A DNA stretch of 64,000 bases from Siphonodentalium dalli. Taxonomy: Eukaryota; Mollusca; Scaphopoda; Gadilida; Siphonodentaliidae. Where the stretch lies: the NCBI GenBank assembly GCA_032622095.1, contig CP136066.1, positions 116,955,319-117,019,318 on the forward strand. The letters are read 5' to 3'. Under the pieces are notes generated by a model. The model saw only the letters and a program-made list of their open reading frames with translations, made no database searches and was not told the DNA's origin. Positions within the stretch are counted from its first letter, which is position 1. Each line of letters begins with the position of its first letter. Positions 24,139-34,605 of this stretch are shown in pieces. The position numbers were made by a program, and so were the translations under genes.

Positions 24139-24245
24139 AACATATCAGGTAATTATTATTTATTCAAAAAATTTGGACTTTTGTCCAAATATGTGAATTT
24201 TATTTCATAAATAGATAATTACCTGATATGTTCCCTCTGATCTTC
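24139..24245 (-). repeat. DIRS internal complementary region
   Basis: It contains ACATATCAGGTAATTATTAT and, inverted, ATAATTACCTGATATGTTCC around a central TTTGGACTTTTGTCCAAA palindrome. One half matches the sequence just outside the 3' terminal repeat (23900-23950), the other the sequence just outside the 5' terminal repeat (32951-32992). In DIRS1 models this region templates completion of the ends and circle formation. Confidence 0.85.
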
Positions 24246-24410
24246 TCCAGACTTCAGAGCTTTCATCTGATGTGGTGAGAAGTTTGCTGGTTCGATGATT
24301 GAGAATCCATCATCCAGACTTTTAGTTCAATTAACTTATATACATTCTCTTGTCTTATTTACAAGTCCACATATTCAAAGTTATTTTTTTCTTTTTTTTT
24401 TCTCACTCAA

Positions 24411-25458
24411 TTATGAGTCCAAAACTGCTTTGCTCACATCTTTTAAATAGAATTTTACAAAGGTAGATGGTTGCGACCATTCTGCACCATCCAAAATGTC
24501 AGTAATAGGCATTCCTTTAAATAATGCCCACGAAGGTCCAATACACCTGGTAGAATACCCTTTCACCTCTAGTTGGCTCCTTTCATCCGAACTGGAAATA
24601 GAGTAAGCATCTTTGATAATTTTAACAATCCACCTGGAGATTGTTTGTGAAGAGACTGATTTGTGTGGTTCCTTTATTGCTAAGAAGAGGTTTTCTGCCC
24701 CTTCTCTTGAGTGGAATTTCTCAGTCTCTTCTATGTATTTCAACAACGTACGTCTGGGATCTAGTAATGGGTTTTCTTCGAATGCTTGCACATTAATTAT
24801 GGGATTTTGATGGGAAATCCTGTCTTGCTTAGCTAGGCCTTGTCGAATGAAAGTTATTTTATTTTTCTTAGTTTGCATACATCCCTGAGTCACTTTGAGT
24901 GATTGAATATCTCCACAACGTCTAAAAGTCGTTATAGAGATAAGGAATACAATTTTCCAGGTCAGGTGTTTTAAAGATATTGAGCTTATCGGTTCATATG
25001 GTGGTAACTGTAAAGCTTGGAGAACTTTTGGTAAGTCCCATCCTGGTGTCAATCTTTTAGTCGGAGGTCTCTTATTGAAAATACCTTTCAGAATTTTAAT
25101 GACCTGGGGATGTTGACCAACAGGAATACCATCAACTGGTTGAACTGATGCCAACAACATAGAACGATAACCTGCTATCGTTCTATATTGGAGACCAGAT
25201 TCAAATAATTCTCTCAAAAAATTGATACAATCTTTTAAAGAAGTTTTATGGGGATCAATTTTCCGTTGATCACACCAGCTGTAGAATTTTCTAAATTTGC
25301 AGTTGTAATTTTTTTCTAGTGCCTTCCCGCCACGATGCTTTGAGTAAGTTTCTAGACTGTTCTGAAAGGCCATCTGCGCAGTACTGTCTGTCGACAGCAG
25401 CCAAGCAGTCAGCTTGAATATTTTTGGGTTGGGATGACTCAGGTTGTGTTGGACTAGT
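24411..25458 (-). pseudogene. DIRS tyrosine recombinase (YR) domain
   Basis: The open frame runs to 25625 (404 residues), but residues 1-56 are encoded by the arm of the foldback element inserted at 25459, so only residues ~57-404 are native. The native part starts in VQHNLSHPNPKIFKLTAW, the usual DIRS junction. Catalytic landmarks: R236 in FRRCGDIQSL (first Arg), Y357-S-T-R360 in the second box, W383 in GAEWSQPSTF (the usual H/W position) and Y393 in KFYLKD (nucleophile). The second box is normally H-x-x-R, and His is replaced by Tyr here. The core frame is uninterrupted, unlike RT, but the natural start and the link to the upstream region are lost. The enzyme would act in nuclear integration of the circular cDNA. 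Confidence 0.85.
25456..25458. repeat. 3-bp target-site duplication (left), AGT
   Basis: AGT precedes the ACACCCCCGTGTACG end; AGT also follows the other end at 29074-29076. The host DIRS sequence reads continuously when the insert and one copy are ignored. Confidence 0.6.
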
Positions 25459-26490
25459 ACACCCCCGTGTACGTGGTATCGCCAAAACCGAGGGTATCGC
25501 CAAAACCGAGAATATGGGAAAGTCATTTTCACGTATATGATATGGGGATATGTTTGTTTCTCATCGTAATACAGACATCGAGCATCGTATGTGTATGTCC
25601 ACACGAAGCAGGAGTATTTATCCACTAGTTGTCATTTAGTTTTCCCAGATCAGACCATTAATTTTTTTTTTGCGAATTTATTCAATGGTGTTTTTGCTTT
25701 TGCTCACTAAAATTTTCGAGAACATCCATTCACTAGTATAGTTCCTAGACTCCCACGCTTCGTAAAACAAATGCCGGTAAATAGTTGAATCTGTCAATGA
25801 AGCATACGATTTGACAGAATTTAAAAAATCCCTGTCGTTCTCAATATCCGCGCGATATGAAGGGACCACTGTCGGTCCAGAAAGATGAAGATGAAGATGC
25901 GCCAAACGCCGAGTTTCTTTGCAGTAAATATGCGTATTACTTAAGGAGTTCTGATGAGTTTTCGTGTGTTTTTATGTGTATCTGAGACTGATAAATTGGA
26001 CTGCGAATGTCATCTGAAATATGAATCCATAACATATTCGAAATATTGTGTGCATATATATTATGATTGTGTTTCAATTGAAATTAATTGAACATTCATC
26101 TCAGCATTCAGATTTGCGATCTCAAGAACGTGAATGAATGATAACGCAATACCTTGATCACATGAATGCTGCTGTTTCGCATGCATGCAGCTAATCGGTT
26201 ATTCGTTTAGTATTAACATGCTTGGAGTTTGTATATAGACCACACATACCAGACGACACGCTACGGCGTATCAACGATTTGTCATAATCATGTTTATTTT
26301 ACAGACTTTAAATTATGACTCGTTCCCACTCGAGTAGACCGTTACGTGACAATGAAACCGAATCATCTTATTGAATATACATATATATATCGTATTGCTC
26401 CAAATTATGCAATTCTGGCTTTTTTGAGAGTCATCAGATAAAATTGTAACGATTCTATGTTAACACACTAAACATCCGAACATATATGTA
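25459..26490 (+). repeat. left inverted arm of the foldback element
   Basis: Complementary to 28045-29073. It encodes, on the minus strand, the first 56 residues of the chimeric recombinase frame (starting MDKYSCFVWT). Confidence 0.85.
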
Positions 26491-27419
26491 CACACACACA
26501 CAACAAAGTTACTGCTATTTATAATAAACACTTCACTGTGGAACATGTGTATACTGCCATGGTTGTTATGTGCACATGTAAATTGCACTATAGTTTATAA
26601 CTTTTCTAATTAAGCCCTAGGACCACATATTTAGTGGGCATAATATTTACACAAGACTTCATTATGTTATCGTATAGGTTGCATATACTGTAATTGATAT
26701 GTATGTTTAACCGAAATGAATCTTATATCCGTCCTGAGTTTGGTTTATGGTTCTAACCAAAATTGTTATGGATGTTCAGCGTCAAGTCGCATCTGACTTT
26801 CCCTAACTCTTCGTCTATATGGGCACAATTTCCAATGGCGCATCTGATTCAGACATGGTATTTCATAATACTAAATTCGAGATGCCACAAAATATCCGCG
26901 CAACACACAAGGGACCTGACAAATTGACTGATTAAGGGATCAATTATAATTTTATTATGATTTTATGCGGACTGGCTGTTTTTGCTTTGTTCACAGACAG
27001 AGATAATTGTTGTGATTATAGCTCCACTCGTGCAAACTTTCACGAGGCCCGATGATGAGTATAACGTGTCATTCATCATAAATTTATTTGTCTTCGGGGA
27101 GAGTATTTGTTTTGTTGGGGCGGAGTCTTAACCTCTGTCAAACCATTCAACAGAGAAAAATGGACACCATAGCACATGGTGGCGGTCAGACGAGCAATTT
27201 CCAATGATAATTCTTATACAAAACATCACAGGAAAAAAGATAAATATTTATACGTGCTCTCTCCGCGAACATACTAGGCTACATCCGAAGACCACATGTT
27301 CTGTCTTTTAGTCGGCTAATTCATCCACTCGGTTATAGGGATGTGACAGTGGTATGTTGGTGTAACATAACACTTCCCCAGATATATATATATCTATTAT
27401 ATATTTTGGAAGATCTGTC

Positions 27420-27985
27420 TGTCTGTGTGTCTGTGTGTGTGTTCGCGATGAACTCGAAAACGGCCGACCAGATTTCGATGAAACTTGGTACGTGGGGGTA
27501 TTTTCGGCCGGGAACGGGCATAGGCCTATTAATTTACCCGTGTGACCTTGACCTTGAAATTGGGTAATTTCAAGGTCAAACGCCCAAATATCATGGGATT
27601 TCGATGAAACTTGGTATGTGGGGGTACATTCGTACGGGGAGTCTCATAAGCATATTCATTTGCCCATGCGACGTGACCTTGAAATCGGGTAAATTCAAGG
27701 TCAAATCGCCAATTTTGGTGTGATTTCGACGAAATTTGATACATGGGGTTACTTTTGTCCACTGAGTGTTTTGGACGGGTCATATCGTGACCCCGACCTC
27801 ACCTTGACCTTCAAAATGATCAATTCGAGGTCAAATCGGGTAAAACCGGATGGATTTCGAAGGGCACGTTTGTCGGGTACTTTTGTCCGGGCAGTGTTTT
27901 GGACTGGTCAAATCGTTACCCCACTTGACCTTAACCTTCAAAATGGACAATTCAAGGTCAAAGCCCGGACGAAGTCGGGTCACCT
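27420..27985. repeat. ~130-bp tandem-core repeat inside the foldback element
   Basis: About four units, each with GATTTCGATGAAACTTGGTA, a G-rich GTGGGGGTA phrase, TGACCTTGACCTT and TCAAGGTCAAA. Preceded by GTCTGTCTGTGTGTCTGTGT. It may itself be a tandem-core element that inserted into the foldback centre. The open frames here are repeat shadows. Confidence 0.75.
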
Positions 27986-27989
27986 TCTA

Positions 27990-27990
<1 letters not shown>

Positions 27991-28024
<34 letters not shown>
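27991..28024. repeat. (TA)n microsatellite
   Basis: About 17 uninterrupted TA dinucleotides. Confidence 0.95.
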
Positions 28025-28025
<1 letters not shown>

Positions 28026-28044
28026 GTGCCACACATAGCACACT

Positions 28045-29073
28045 GTGATGATACATATACGGATGTTTAAGGTTAACATAGAATTGTTACAATATTATCT
28101 GATGACTCTTAAAAAGCCAGAATTGCATAATTTGGAGCAATACGATATATGCATATTCGATAAGATGATTCGGTTTCATTGTCGAGGAACGGTCTACTCG
28201 AGTGGGAACGAGTCATAAAGTCTGTAAAATAAACATGATTATAACAAATCGTTGATACGCCGTAGTGTGTCGTCCGGCATGTGTGTTCTGTATACAAACT
28301 CCAAGCATGTTAATACTAAACGAATATCCGATTAGGTGCATGCATGCAAACGGCAGCATTCACGTGCATGTGATCAAGGCATCGCGCTATCATTCATTCA
28401 CGTTCTTGAGATCGCAAATCTGAATGCTGAGATGGATGTTCAATTAATTTCAATTGAAACACATTCATAATATATATGCACACAATATTTCGAATATGTT
28501 ATGGATTCATATTTCAGATGACATTCGCAGTCCAATTGATCAGTCTCAGATACACATAAAAACACTCATCAGAACTCCTTAAGTAATACGCATATTTACT
28601 GCCCAGAAACTCGGCGTTTGGTCGCATCTTCATCTGTGCCGTTCGCATCTTTCTGGACCGACAGTGGTCCCTTCATATCACGCGGATATTGAGAGCGACA
28701 AGGATTTTTTAAATTCTGTCAAATCGTATGCTTCATTGGCAGATTCAACTATTTACCGGCATTTGTTTTGGAAGCGTGGGAGTCCAGGAACTATACTAGT
28801 GAATGGATGTTCTCGAAAATTTGAGTGAGCAAAAGCAAAAACACCATTGAAAACATTCGCCAAAAAATAATTAATGGTCTGATCTGGGAAAACTAAATGA
28901 CAACTAGTGGATAAATACTCCTGCTTCGTGTGGACATACACATACGATGCTCGATGTCTGTATTACGATGAGAAACAAACATATCCCCATATCATATACG
29001 TGAAAATGACTTTCCCATATTCTCGGTTTTGGCGATACCCTCGGTTTTGGCGATACCACGTACACGGGGGTGT
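28045..29073 (-). repeat. right inverted arm of the foldback element
   Basis: Inverse of 25459-26490. A plus-strand frame starting at 28907 repeats the first ~55 residues of the minus-strand frame that starts at 25625, as expected for the mirrored arm. Confidence 0.85.
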
Positions 29074-29076
29074 AGT

Positions 29077-29966
29077 AGGTCTTTCATTGTCGGAATCCTC
29101 TAATAATCTATTGACATTTCTGGAAGTGTCGGATACCAACATTGTGTGGCCCAGTGAGATGCTATGAGAATTATTTTGCACTGATACTGTTACATATGGT
29201 TCAGAATTTTTGTCAGTATTAAAGGGGAGAGGAGGGAACGCAAATGCAAACATGTTCTCCCAACTCACTGTTAGCGCGTCTAGAGCAAAAGCTTGAGGGT
29301 GAGGTTTCCAAGCGCAAAATAGTGTCGTTTTTTTTTTTGGTATGTTGTGAAAAGATCCATCAGTGGCTTCCCCCACAATTTGAAAATTTGGTCTGTTATA
29401 TTTACAGAAATCTCCCATTCTGCGTCGGATATTTTGTTTTTTCTTGCCTGCTAGATGTACTGATGAGATTGTGATGTTGTTCGAGATTGCCATTTCCCCA
29501 GATCCTCTGTGTTATTTGACACAGATCTAGGGAATGAGTCCCCCCCCCCTATTTGTTCAGATAACAGGCTGTTGAATCCAGTGTGTCTGGAAATGTCTCC
29601 CTCCCCCACCCATTGTGCAGGCATCTGTTGTGATCGTAGCTGTCACCGGATCCGTCATAATGGATTGTCCTACTGAAATGTTGGCTGGTTCTAACCACCA
29701 TTGAAGGTGTGGTTTTAGCTGTTGTGAAAAGGGGATGATTTGATTGTGATCCATTTTTGATTAGTCCCAATTTTGTTTCAAATGCCATTGAATTGGTCTC
29801 ATTTGAAGTCTTGCATTGGGTATTATTTTCATACAAGACGCTATCAGACCCAATAGTCTGGAGTACTGTTCTGCTTTGCATGAACCTTTCATTAATACTT
29901 TCACAACCTCTTGTAAACTTGCCACTCTCTGAGGTGACGGCTTCACAAGATTTTGATTGAAAAGTA
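29077..29966 (-). pseudogene. DIRS RNase H region (copy joined to the recombinase side)
   Basis: Read on the minus strand, this is the RNase H part of the DIRS pol. An acidic DAC motif lies near 29630 (TTDACTMG), then a WEISVN...IFKLWGKPLMDLF stretch near 29400-29350 and HPQAFALDALTVSWENMFAF (29270-29210), the phrase that closes the RNase H region in DIRS and Ty3-like elements. Several frame changes separate these blocks, so it cannot encode a working enzyme. Positions 29434-29966 are duplicated at 31003-31535 with only a few differences. At 29964 the sequence jumps directly to what follows 33161 in the other copy, deleting the rest of RT. Confidence 0.8.
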
Positions 29967-31004
29967 AATTTGTTTTAACTTGGCACATATATTTATTACC
30001 ATGGAAGCCTGTGCACCAGCGATTATGAGATCTGTCGGACTTTTTTTTTTGGAGTTATCCCCTTTTTTTTTACTTAGAAAATGTTCTCAAGATGCATAAT
30101 TTTGTCCGACCTTTTATTCCTACAGTTTTCGGTCAATTATTTTAAACTTGGCAGATATTTAGTACCATGGGAACCTGTGACTTTGAGGTCTGCCAGACAT
30201 TTTTTGTGAAGTTATCCCATTTTTATATGCCTGTTTGAAAAAACGGTCGTATTATGTAAATGGGTTGTCCGTCCGTCCGTCCGGCTAAAAGATGCAAAAT
30301 TTGCAGACATATGAGCATAAGCATATATACAAAAGAGTAAAACAGAGTGTGACATTCATATAGTATAAATATAACAAGTATAGATATATAAATATAACAA
30401 GAATGCAGCTTGACAGTTCTGTAGAGGGACAAGATAGTGAATAAACCTAGCTTAGTAATGACTACTAAATAGATACTCGTACCTTTATATATATATACAA
30501 ACATGAAAAATCAACCCGTGCTATCCCACCCTCCTCCCTCAACAGGACTGTCATGTTGCTTAAGAGATACTAGTAAGAGAACAAACAGCTCTTTGCCACC
30601 TGCATATACACACTGCTGCCATGTATGGCCGGCTTTAGACTGGCATGTCCATGACCGAAATATTGTGTCATATTCTTATTTTGATTTGCGCGCATTATAC
30701 GTCGGTTGTAAAACCCCTAATTTTGGTGCATCTACAACTTACAACTCACAATACTATCATAGTAAATTCCTTATTTGGTATGTGACGTAATTATCATAGG
30801 TTAGGCGAAAATACTAACTGGATTGAAAAATATTCATCTCTTTGCAAGAACAATTATATTATGTACACGTTTTCTGTCTGATCATTTCCCAATCATGAAA
30901 TAAAGTGGATCAGCTGGATTTTGAACTGACAGCGGGTAGAATGGGTCCATTCCTGCAAATAGTGTGTCTGACATTTGCAGAATGAGGTCCCCAGAGGGTA
31001 AATT
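29434..31004. repeat. segmental tandem duplication, unit 1 (internally deleted)
   Basis: 29434-29966 equals 31003-31535 and 29963-31004 equals 33161-34203, about 99% identical by eye. Unit 1 lacks the 1.63 kb present in unit 2 between 31535 and 33161. The deletion junction carries the 2-bp microhomology AG, and the junction between units shares about 3 bp. The non-DIRS part (29966-31004) holds TTGAAAAAACGGTCGTATTA and GTCCGTCCGTCCGTCC, parts of a dispersed repeat also seen inverted near 54010. Confidence 0.88.
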
Positions 31005-31126
31005 GTTTTTTCTTGCCTGCTAGATGTACTGATGAGATTGTGATGTTGTTCGAGATTGCCATTTCCCCAGATCCTCTGTGTTATTTGACACAGATCTAGG
31101 GAATGAGTCCCCCCCCCCCTATTTGT

Positions 31127-31650
31127 TCAGATAACAGGCTGTTGAATCCAGTGTGTCTGGAAATGTCCCCCTCCCCCACCCATTGTGCAGGCATCTGTTG
31201 TGATCGTAGCTGTCACCGGATCCGTCATAATGGATTGTCCTACTGAAATGTTGGCTGGTTCTAACCACCATTGAAGGTGTGGTTTTAGCTGTTGTGAAAA
31301 GGGGATGATTTGATTGTGATCCATTTTTGATTGGTCCCAATTTTGTTTCAAATGCCATTGAATTGGTCTCATTTGAAGTCTTGCATTGGGTATTATTTTC
31401 ATACAAGACGCTATCAGACCCAATAGTCTGGAGTACTGTTCTGCTTTGCATGAACCTTTCATTAATACTTTCACAACCTCTTGTAAACTTGCCACTCTCT
31501 GAGGTGACGGCTTCACAAGATTTTGATTGAAAAGAAAATCTACTCCTAGATATTTCAGGTTCTGTGTTGGCTCTAGTATTGATTTCTCCAAATTCAGAAT
31601 GAAACCAAGGTTTTCCATTGTTTTCAGAAAAAGATCTCGGTCTTTCAATA
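31127..31650 (-). pseudogene. DIRS RT thumb/connection and RNase H start (second copy)
   Basis: Minus-strand frame with KDRDLFLKTMENLGFILNLE and LKYLGVDFLFNQN (the usual block after the RT active site: N-x-EKS...YLGV/M), then a connection helix region, PHLQWWLEPAN and TTDACTMG (RNase H acidic residue). The open frame extends to 31909, but its first ~87 residues are out of frame: the true RT palm lies in the adjacent frame, so the frame changes near 31650 at a run of five T. The frame closes at 31127 through drift in the G-rich stretch. Confidence 0.82.
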
Positions 31651-32634
31651 GTTTTTGGCGAGATTGAGGAGAATCCAGTCGTCTATGTATACACTCAGAC
31701 GTAGTCCTAGTTATTGTAAATGAGCAACTACGCATGAAACTACTTTCGTGTAAACCCAAGGAGAGCTTTTGGCTCCGAAACAGGGTGCTCGCCACTGTAG
31801 ACATTGGTTTTTGACACAAAACCTGAGATATTTCCGATGATTTTCCCAAACCTTTAAATGGAAATATGCATGTCGAATATCGATTGTAATTCCCCAATCG
31901 TCTGGTCAAACCAGATTTATCACTTCTTTCAGTGTGGCCATTTGAAAATGTTCTGACTGGTTGAGGGGTTTTAGATTTATCACTGGTCTCATTTCTGTCT
32001 GACCTTTCTTTGGTACCAGAAAAAGTGTACTGTAAAAACCTTCTAATAATTCCGATAGCTTCGTTGAAAGTTTTGTTACTTTGATACCTTTAATTTTTAG
32101 AAATTCTATCTTGTAACCTTGCTTTATCACATTCAATATCCATTGATTGTTTGTGATTTTGGCCCACTCTTTGTGGTATTTTGCCAAACGACCCACTACC
32201 GGTACATCCAAGTGAAGATTTTGTGAAAGTGAGATTGCTCTCATACTAACCGAGTCATCTTTTCCCTCCTTTTGTAGCTGGGGCCTTTCCCTTGAAGTAA
32301 CCATCCTTCTTGGGGATGCAAAATGAATTGAGTGGATATTTATATTGTAATTGTCTCCCTGTATCAGTTTATTTCTTTGTGAAACTTGGTGATCATTCCG
32401 AAACTGAGAAAATACACTTCGGTGGTTCGAGGGTTCCCTTCCATGACAAACTCTCTTTGGATTGAAACTCCTCTCTGATGAGTTTGGTCTTTTGAATTTC
32501 GAGGAGGGTACAAGATCTATTTCTTCATTATCTTGGTTTAAATCATAAGCGCTGCATGCTGTTTTGTTTCTCGTGGCACTGCGGGCCGTTCTGTTTTTTG
32601 TGGCACTGGGTGCCTCTATCTCATTTCTCTGCAA
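31651..32634 (-). pseudogene. DIRS reverse transcriptase fingers and palm, with stops
   Basis: In the frame of 32634, residues LDVPVVGRLAKYHKEW and NQWILNVIKQGYKIEF open the RT, then FYSTLFLVPKKG and MRPVINLKPLN (the fingers motif with R-x-V-x-NL). The frame meets a stop at 31906, continues with DDWGITIDIRHAYFHL (first catalytic Asp in the D-I-x-x-AY motif), another stop at 31711, and then SVYIDDW at 31675-31695, the active-site motif with both Asp present. Two nonsense codons and one frameshift make it non-functional, although every core motif is still readable. Upstream residues ~1-120 are the gag end. Confidence 0.85.
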
Positions 32635-32786
32635 TTGCAGTTGTAAAATTTGATTGATCTTGCCGCCAAGATCATTTTGAATTTTTCCGATCTCGGATTG
32701 GAATTCTTCTTACGTGAACTGCGTTTTGGAACGCTACTCGAAGACGTGTTCTCCCGATCGCTTCCCGAGGAATTGGCGTTTGACAT
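32490..32786 (-). pseudogene. DIRS gag-like N-terminal remnant
   Basis: An ATG at 32786 opens a Ser/Arg/Lys-rich segment (MSNANSSGSDRENTSS...). It stops at 32616 unless the frame shifts near 32690, after which IGKIQNDLGGKINQILQ continues into the frame of 32634. The predicted segment is a short coiled-coil-like stretch followed by Asn/Asp-rich sequence. Most of the normal gag length is missing, as RT follows within ~240 residues. No zinc knuckle is seen. Confidence 0.6.
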
Positions 32787-32840
32787 GATCTGTGCAGAAG
32801 CACAACAAATTGCAACCGGCTTGTAGGACGCCGAAGAACA

Positions 32841-32950
32841 GAATGAATTCTGGGAGGCTGCGCAGCAGTTTCTATTTCCGGTTTACAAAACATGGAATAT
32901 TAATAAAATAAAACGAAGCGAAATCCGGCAAGCCCGAGAATAGAGATCAG
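32841..32950 (-). repeat. DIRS inverted terminal repeat, 5' copy
   Basis: Inverse of 23951-24075. The extension 32951-32992 (AGGGAACATATCAGGTAATT...) matches one half of the internal complementary region and marks the outer element end. Confidence 0.87.
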
Positions 32951-32998
32951 AGGGAACATATCAGGTAATTACCTATTTATGAAATAAAATTTATGTTT

Positions 32999-33062
32999 CT
33001 ACAGTGCCTCCATAGAAAGTTACATGTCTACTAGACACAATTTTCTTCGGAGGCACTGTACA
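32999..33062. repeat. small inverted repeat beside the DIRS end
   Basis: CTACAGTGCCTCC and GGAGGCACTGTA flank a ~38-bp loop immediately outside the 5' end of the retroelement. Confidence 0.6.
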
Positions 33063-34129
33063 AACAAAATTTTAGCCACGTAAGAGTCACGTAAGAGTCA
33101 TTTGTTGGTACATCTGTTTGTGGACACAATTTTGTCCGAGCTATTATTTCTACATTTTTTAGTAAATTTGTTTTAACTTGGCACATATATTTATTACCAT
33201 GGAAGCCTGTGCACCAGCGATTATGAGATCTGTCGGACTTTTTTTTGTGGAGTTATCCCCTTTTTTTTTACTTAGAAAATGTTCTCAAGATGCATAATTT
33301 TGTCCGACCTTTTATTCCTACAGTTTTCGGTCAATTATTTTAAACTTGGCAGATATTTAGTACCGTGGGAACCTGTGACTTTGAGGTCTGCCAGACATTT
33401 TTTTGTGAAGTTATCCCATTTTTATATGCCTGTTTGAAAAAACGGTCGTATTATGTAAATGGGTTGTCCGTTCGTCCGTCCGGCTAAAAGATGCAAAATT
33501 TGCAGACATATGAGCATAAGCATATATACAAAAGAGTAAAACAGAGTGTGACATTCATATAGTATAAATATAACAAGTATAGATATATAAATATAACAAG
33601 AATGCAGCTTGACAGTTCTGTAGAGGGACAAGATAGTGAATAAACCTAGCTTAGTAATGACTACTAAATAGATACTCGTACCTTTATATATATATACAAA
33701 CATGAAAAATCAACCCGTGCTATCCCACCCTCCTCCCTCAACAGGACTGTCATGTTGCTTAAGAGATACTAGTAAGAGAACAAACAGCTCTTTGCCACCT
33801 GCATATACACACTGCTGCCATGTATGGCCGGCTTTAGACTGGCATGTCCATGACCGAAATATTGTGTCATATTCTTATTTTGATTTGCGCGCATTATACG
33901 TCGGTTGTAAAACCCCTAATTTTGGTGCATCTACAACTTACAACTCACAATACTATCATAGTAAATTCCTTATTTGGTATGTGACGTAATTATCATAGGT
34001 TAGGCGAAAATACTAACTGGATTGAAAAATATTCATCTCTTTGCAAGAACAATTATATTATGTACACGTTTTCTGTCTGATCATTTCCCAATCATGAAAT
34101 AAAGTGGATCAGCTGGATTTTGAACTGAC

Positions 34130-34605
34130 AGCGGGTAGAATGGGTCCATTCCTGCAAATAGTGTGTCTGACATTTGCAGAATGAGGTCCCCAGAGGGTAA
34201 ATTTAGTGAAGCCATTCCTCGCAGTGTGCTAGCATCACCAAATTCACCCTCTGGGAACCTCATTCTGCTTAGGCCTCAAATGCTATGAGAGACCTAGGAT
34301 CAGAATGAAGTTCCCCAGTTGAAGTTGGTGATTTTCACCCATTAGTAACATCGATTATGCATTTTATCTTCTGCAAATTAGGGGATATAGAAACTTCTAA
34401 TAAGTGAACAAGTAACTAAAAACAATGTTAATTTGAGACAAAAGATCATTCCCAGAAGATGAGGCCTAAGCAGAATGAGGTCCCCAGAGGGTGAATTTGG
34501 TGATGCTAGCTCGCTGTGCGAGATAGCATCACTAAACTCACCCTATTGGGAACCTCATTCTGTAAATGACAGACACCCTATTTGCAGGCTTGAATGGGTA
34601 GATTA
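34130..34605. mobile_element. foldback element with four nested arms, ~475 bp
   Basis: The outer arms GCAAATAGTGTGTCTGACAT (from 34154) and ATGACAGACACCCTATTTGC (to 34587) are inverse. Inside are two hairpins, 34177-34268 and 34470-34562, each with AGAATGAGGTCCCCAGAGGG in one arm and CCTCTGGGAACCTCATTCT (or close) in the other. TTAGGCCTC and GAGGCCTAA pair between them. Unit 1 of the segmental duplication ends inside the first hairpin arm. Confidence 0.78.

Larger units (their letters stand above)
25459..29073. mobile_element. 3.6-kb foldback element with ~1-kb inverted arms
   Basis: The left arm (25459 to ~26490) and right arm (~28045 to 29073) are inverse copies, roughly 90% or more identical by eye, with a few indels. 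The ends read ACACCCCCGTGTACG. Each arm has a subterminal direct duplication GGTATCGCCAAAACCGAG. The ~1.55-kb centre (26490-28045) holds no transposase. It contains an imperfect ~130-bp tandem array (27420-27985) built on TGACCTTGACCTTxAAAxT and AAGGTCAA and a TA microsatellite. The element sits inside the DIRS element, proven by DIRS coding sequence on both sides. The superfamily cannot be named from ends and a 3-bp duplication alone. Confidence 0.82.
23900..32992 (-). mobile_element. DIRS1-type tyrosine-recombinase retroelement, disrupted
   Basis: A minus-strand retroelement with the DIRS1 layout: inverted terminal repeats (32841-32950 and 23951-24075), an internal complementary region next to the 3' repeat (24139-24245) matching the outward extension of both ends, then gag-like, RT, RNase H and tyrosine recombinase regions in that order. 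DIRS elements integrate through the recombinase and make no target duplication; none is seen. The copy is dead: RT has in-frame stops at 31906 and 31711 and a frameshift near 31650, a 3.6-kb foldback element (25459-29073) interrupts the region between RNase H and recombinase, and a partial tandem duplication (29434-31004 against 31003-34203) adds a second RNase H fragment. The length without those additions is about 3.9 kb, short for the family, with most of gag missing. Confidence 0.88.
31003..34203. repeat. segmental tandem duplication, unit 2 (full)
   Basis: It contains the same RNase H fragment, then RT, the gag remnant, the 5' terminal repeat of the DIRS element and 1.2 kb of flanking DNA. 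High identity to unit 1 means a recent event, or an assembly artefact in which two alleles were placed side by side. Confidence 0.85.

Noticed and set aside
30503-30790. 95-residue plus-strand frame, identical at 33702-33989
   Set aside because: Its conservation is explained by the recent segmental duplication; there is no recognisable domain, and it sits between dispersed repeats.
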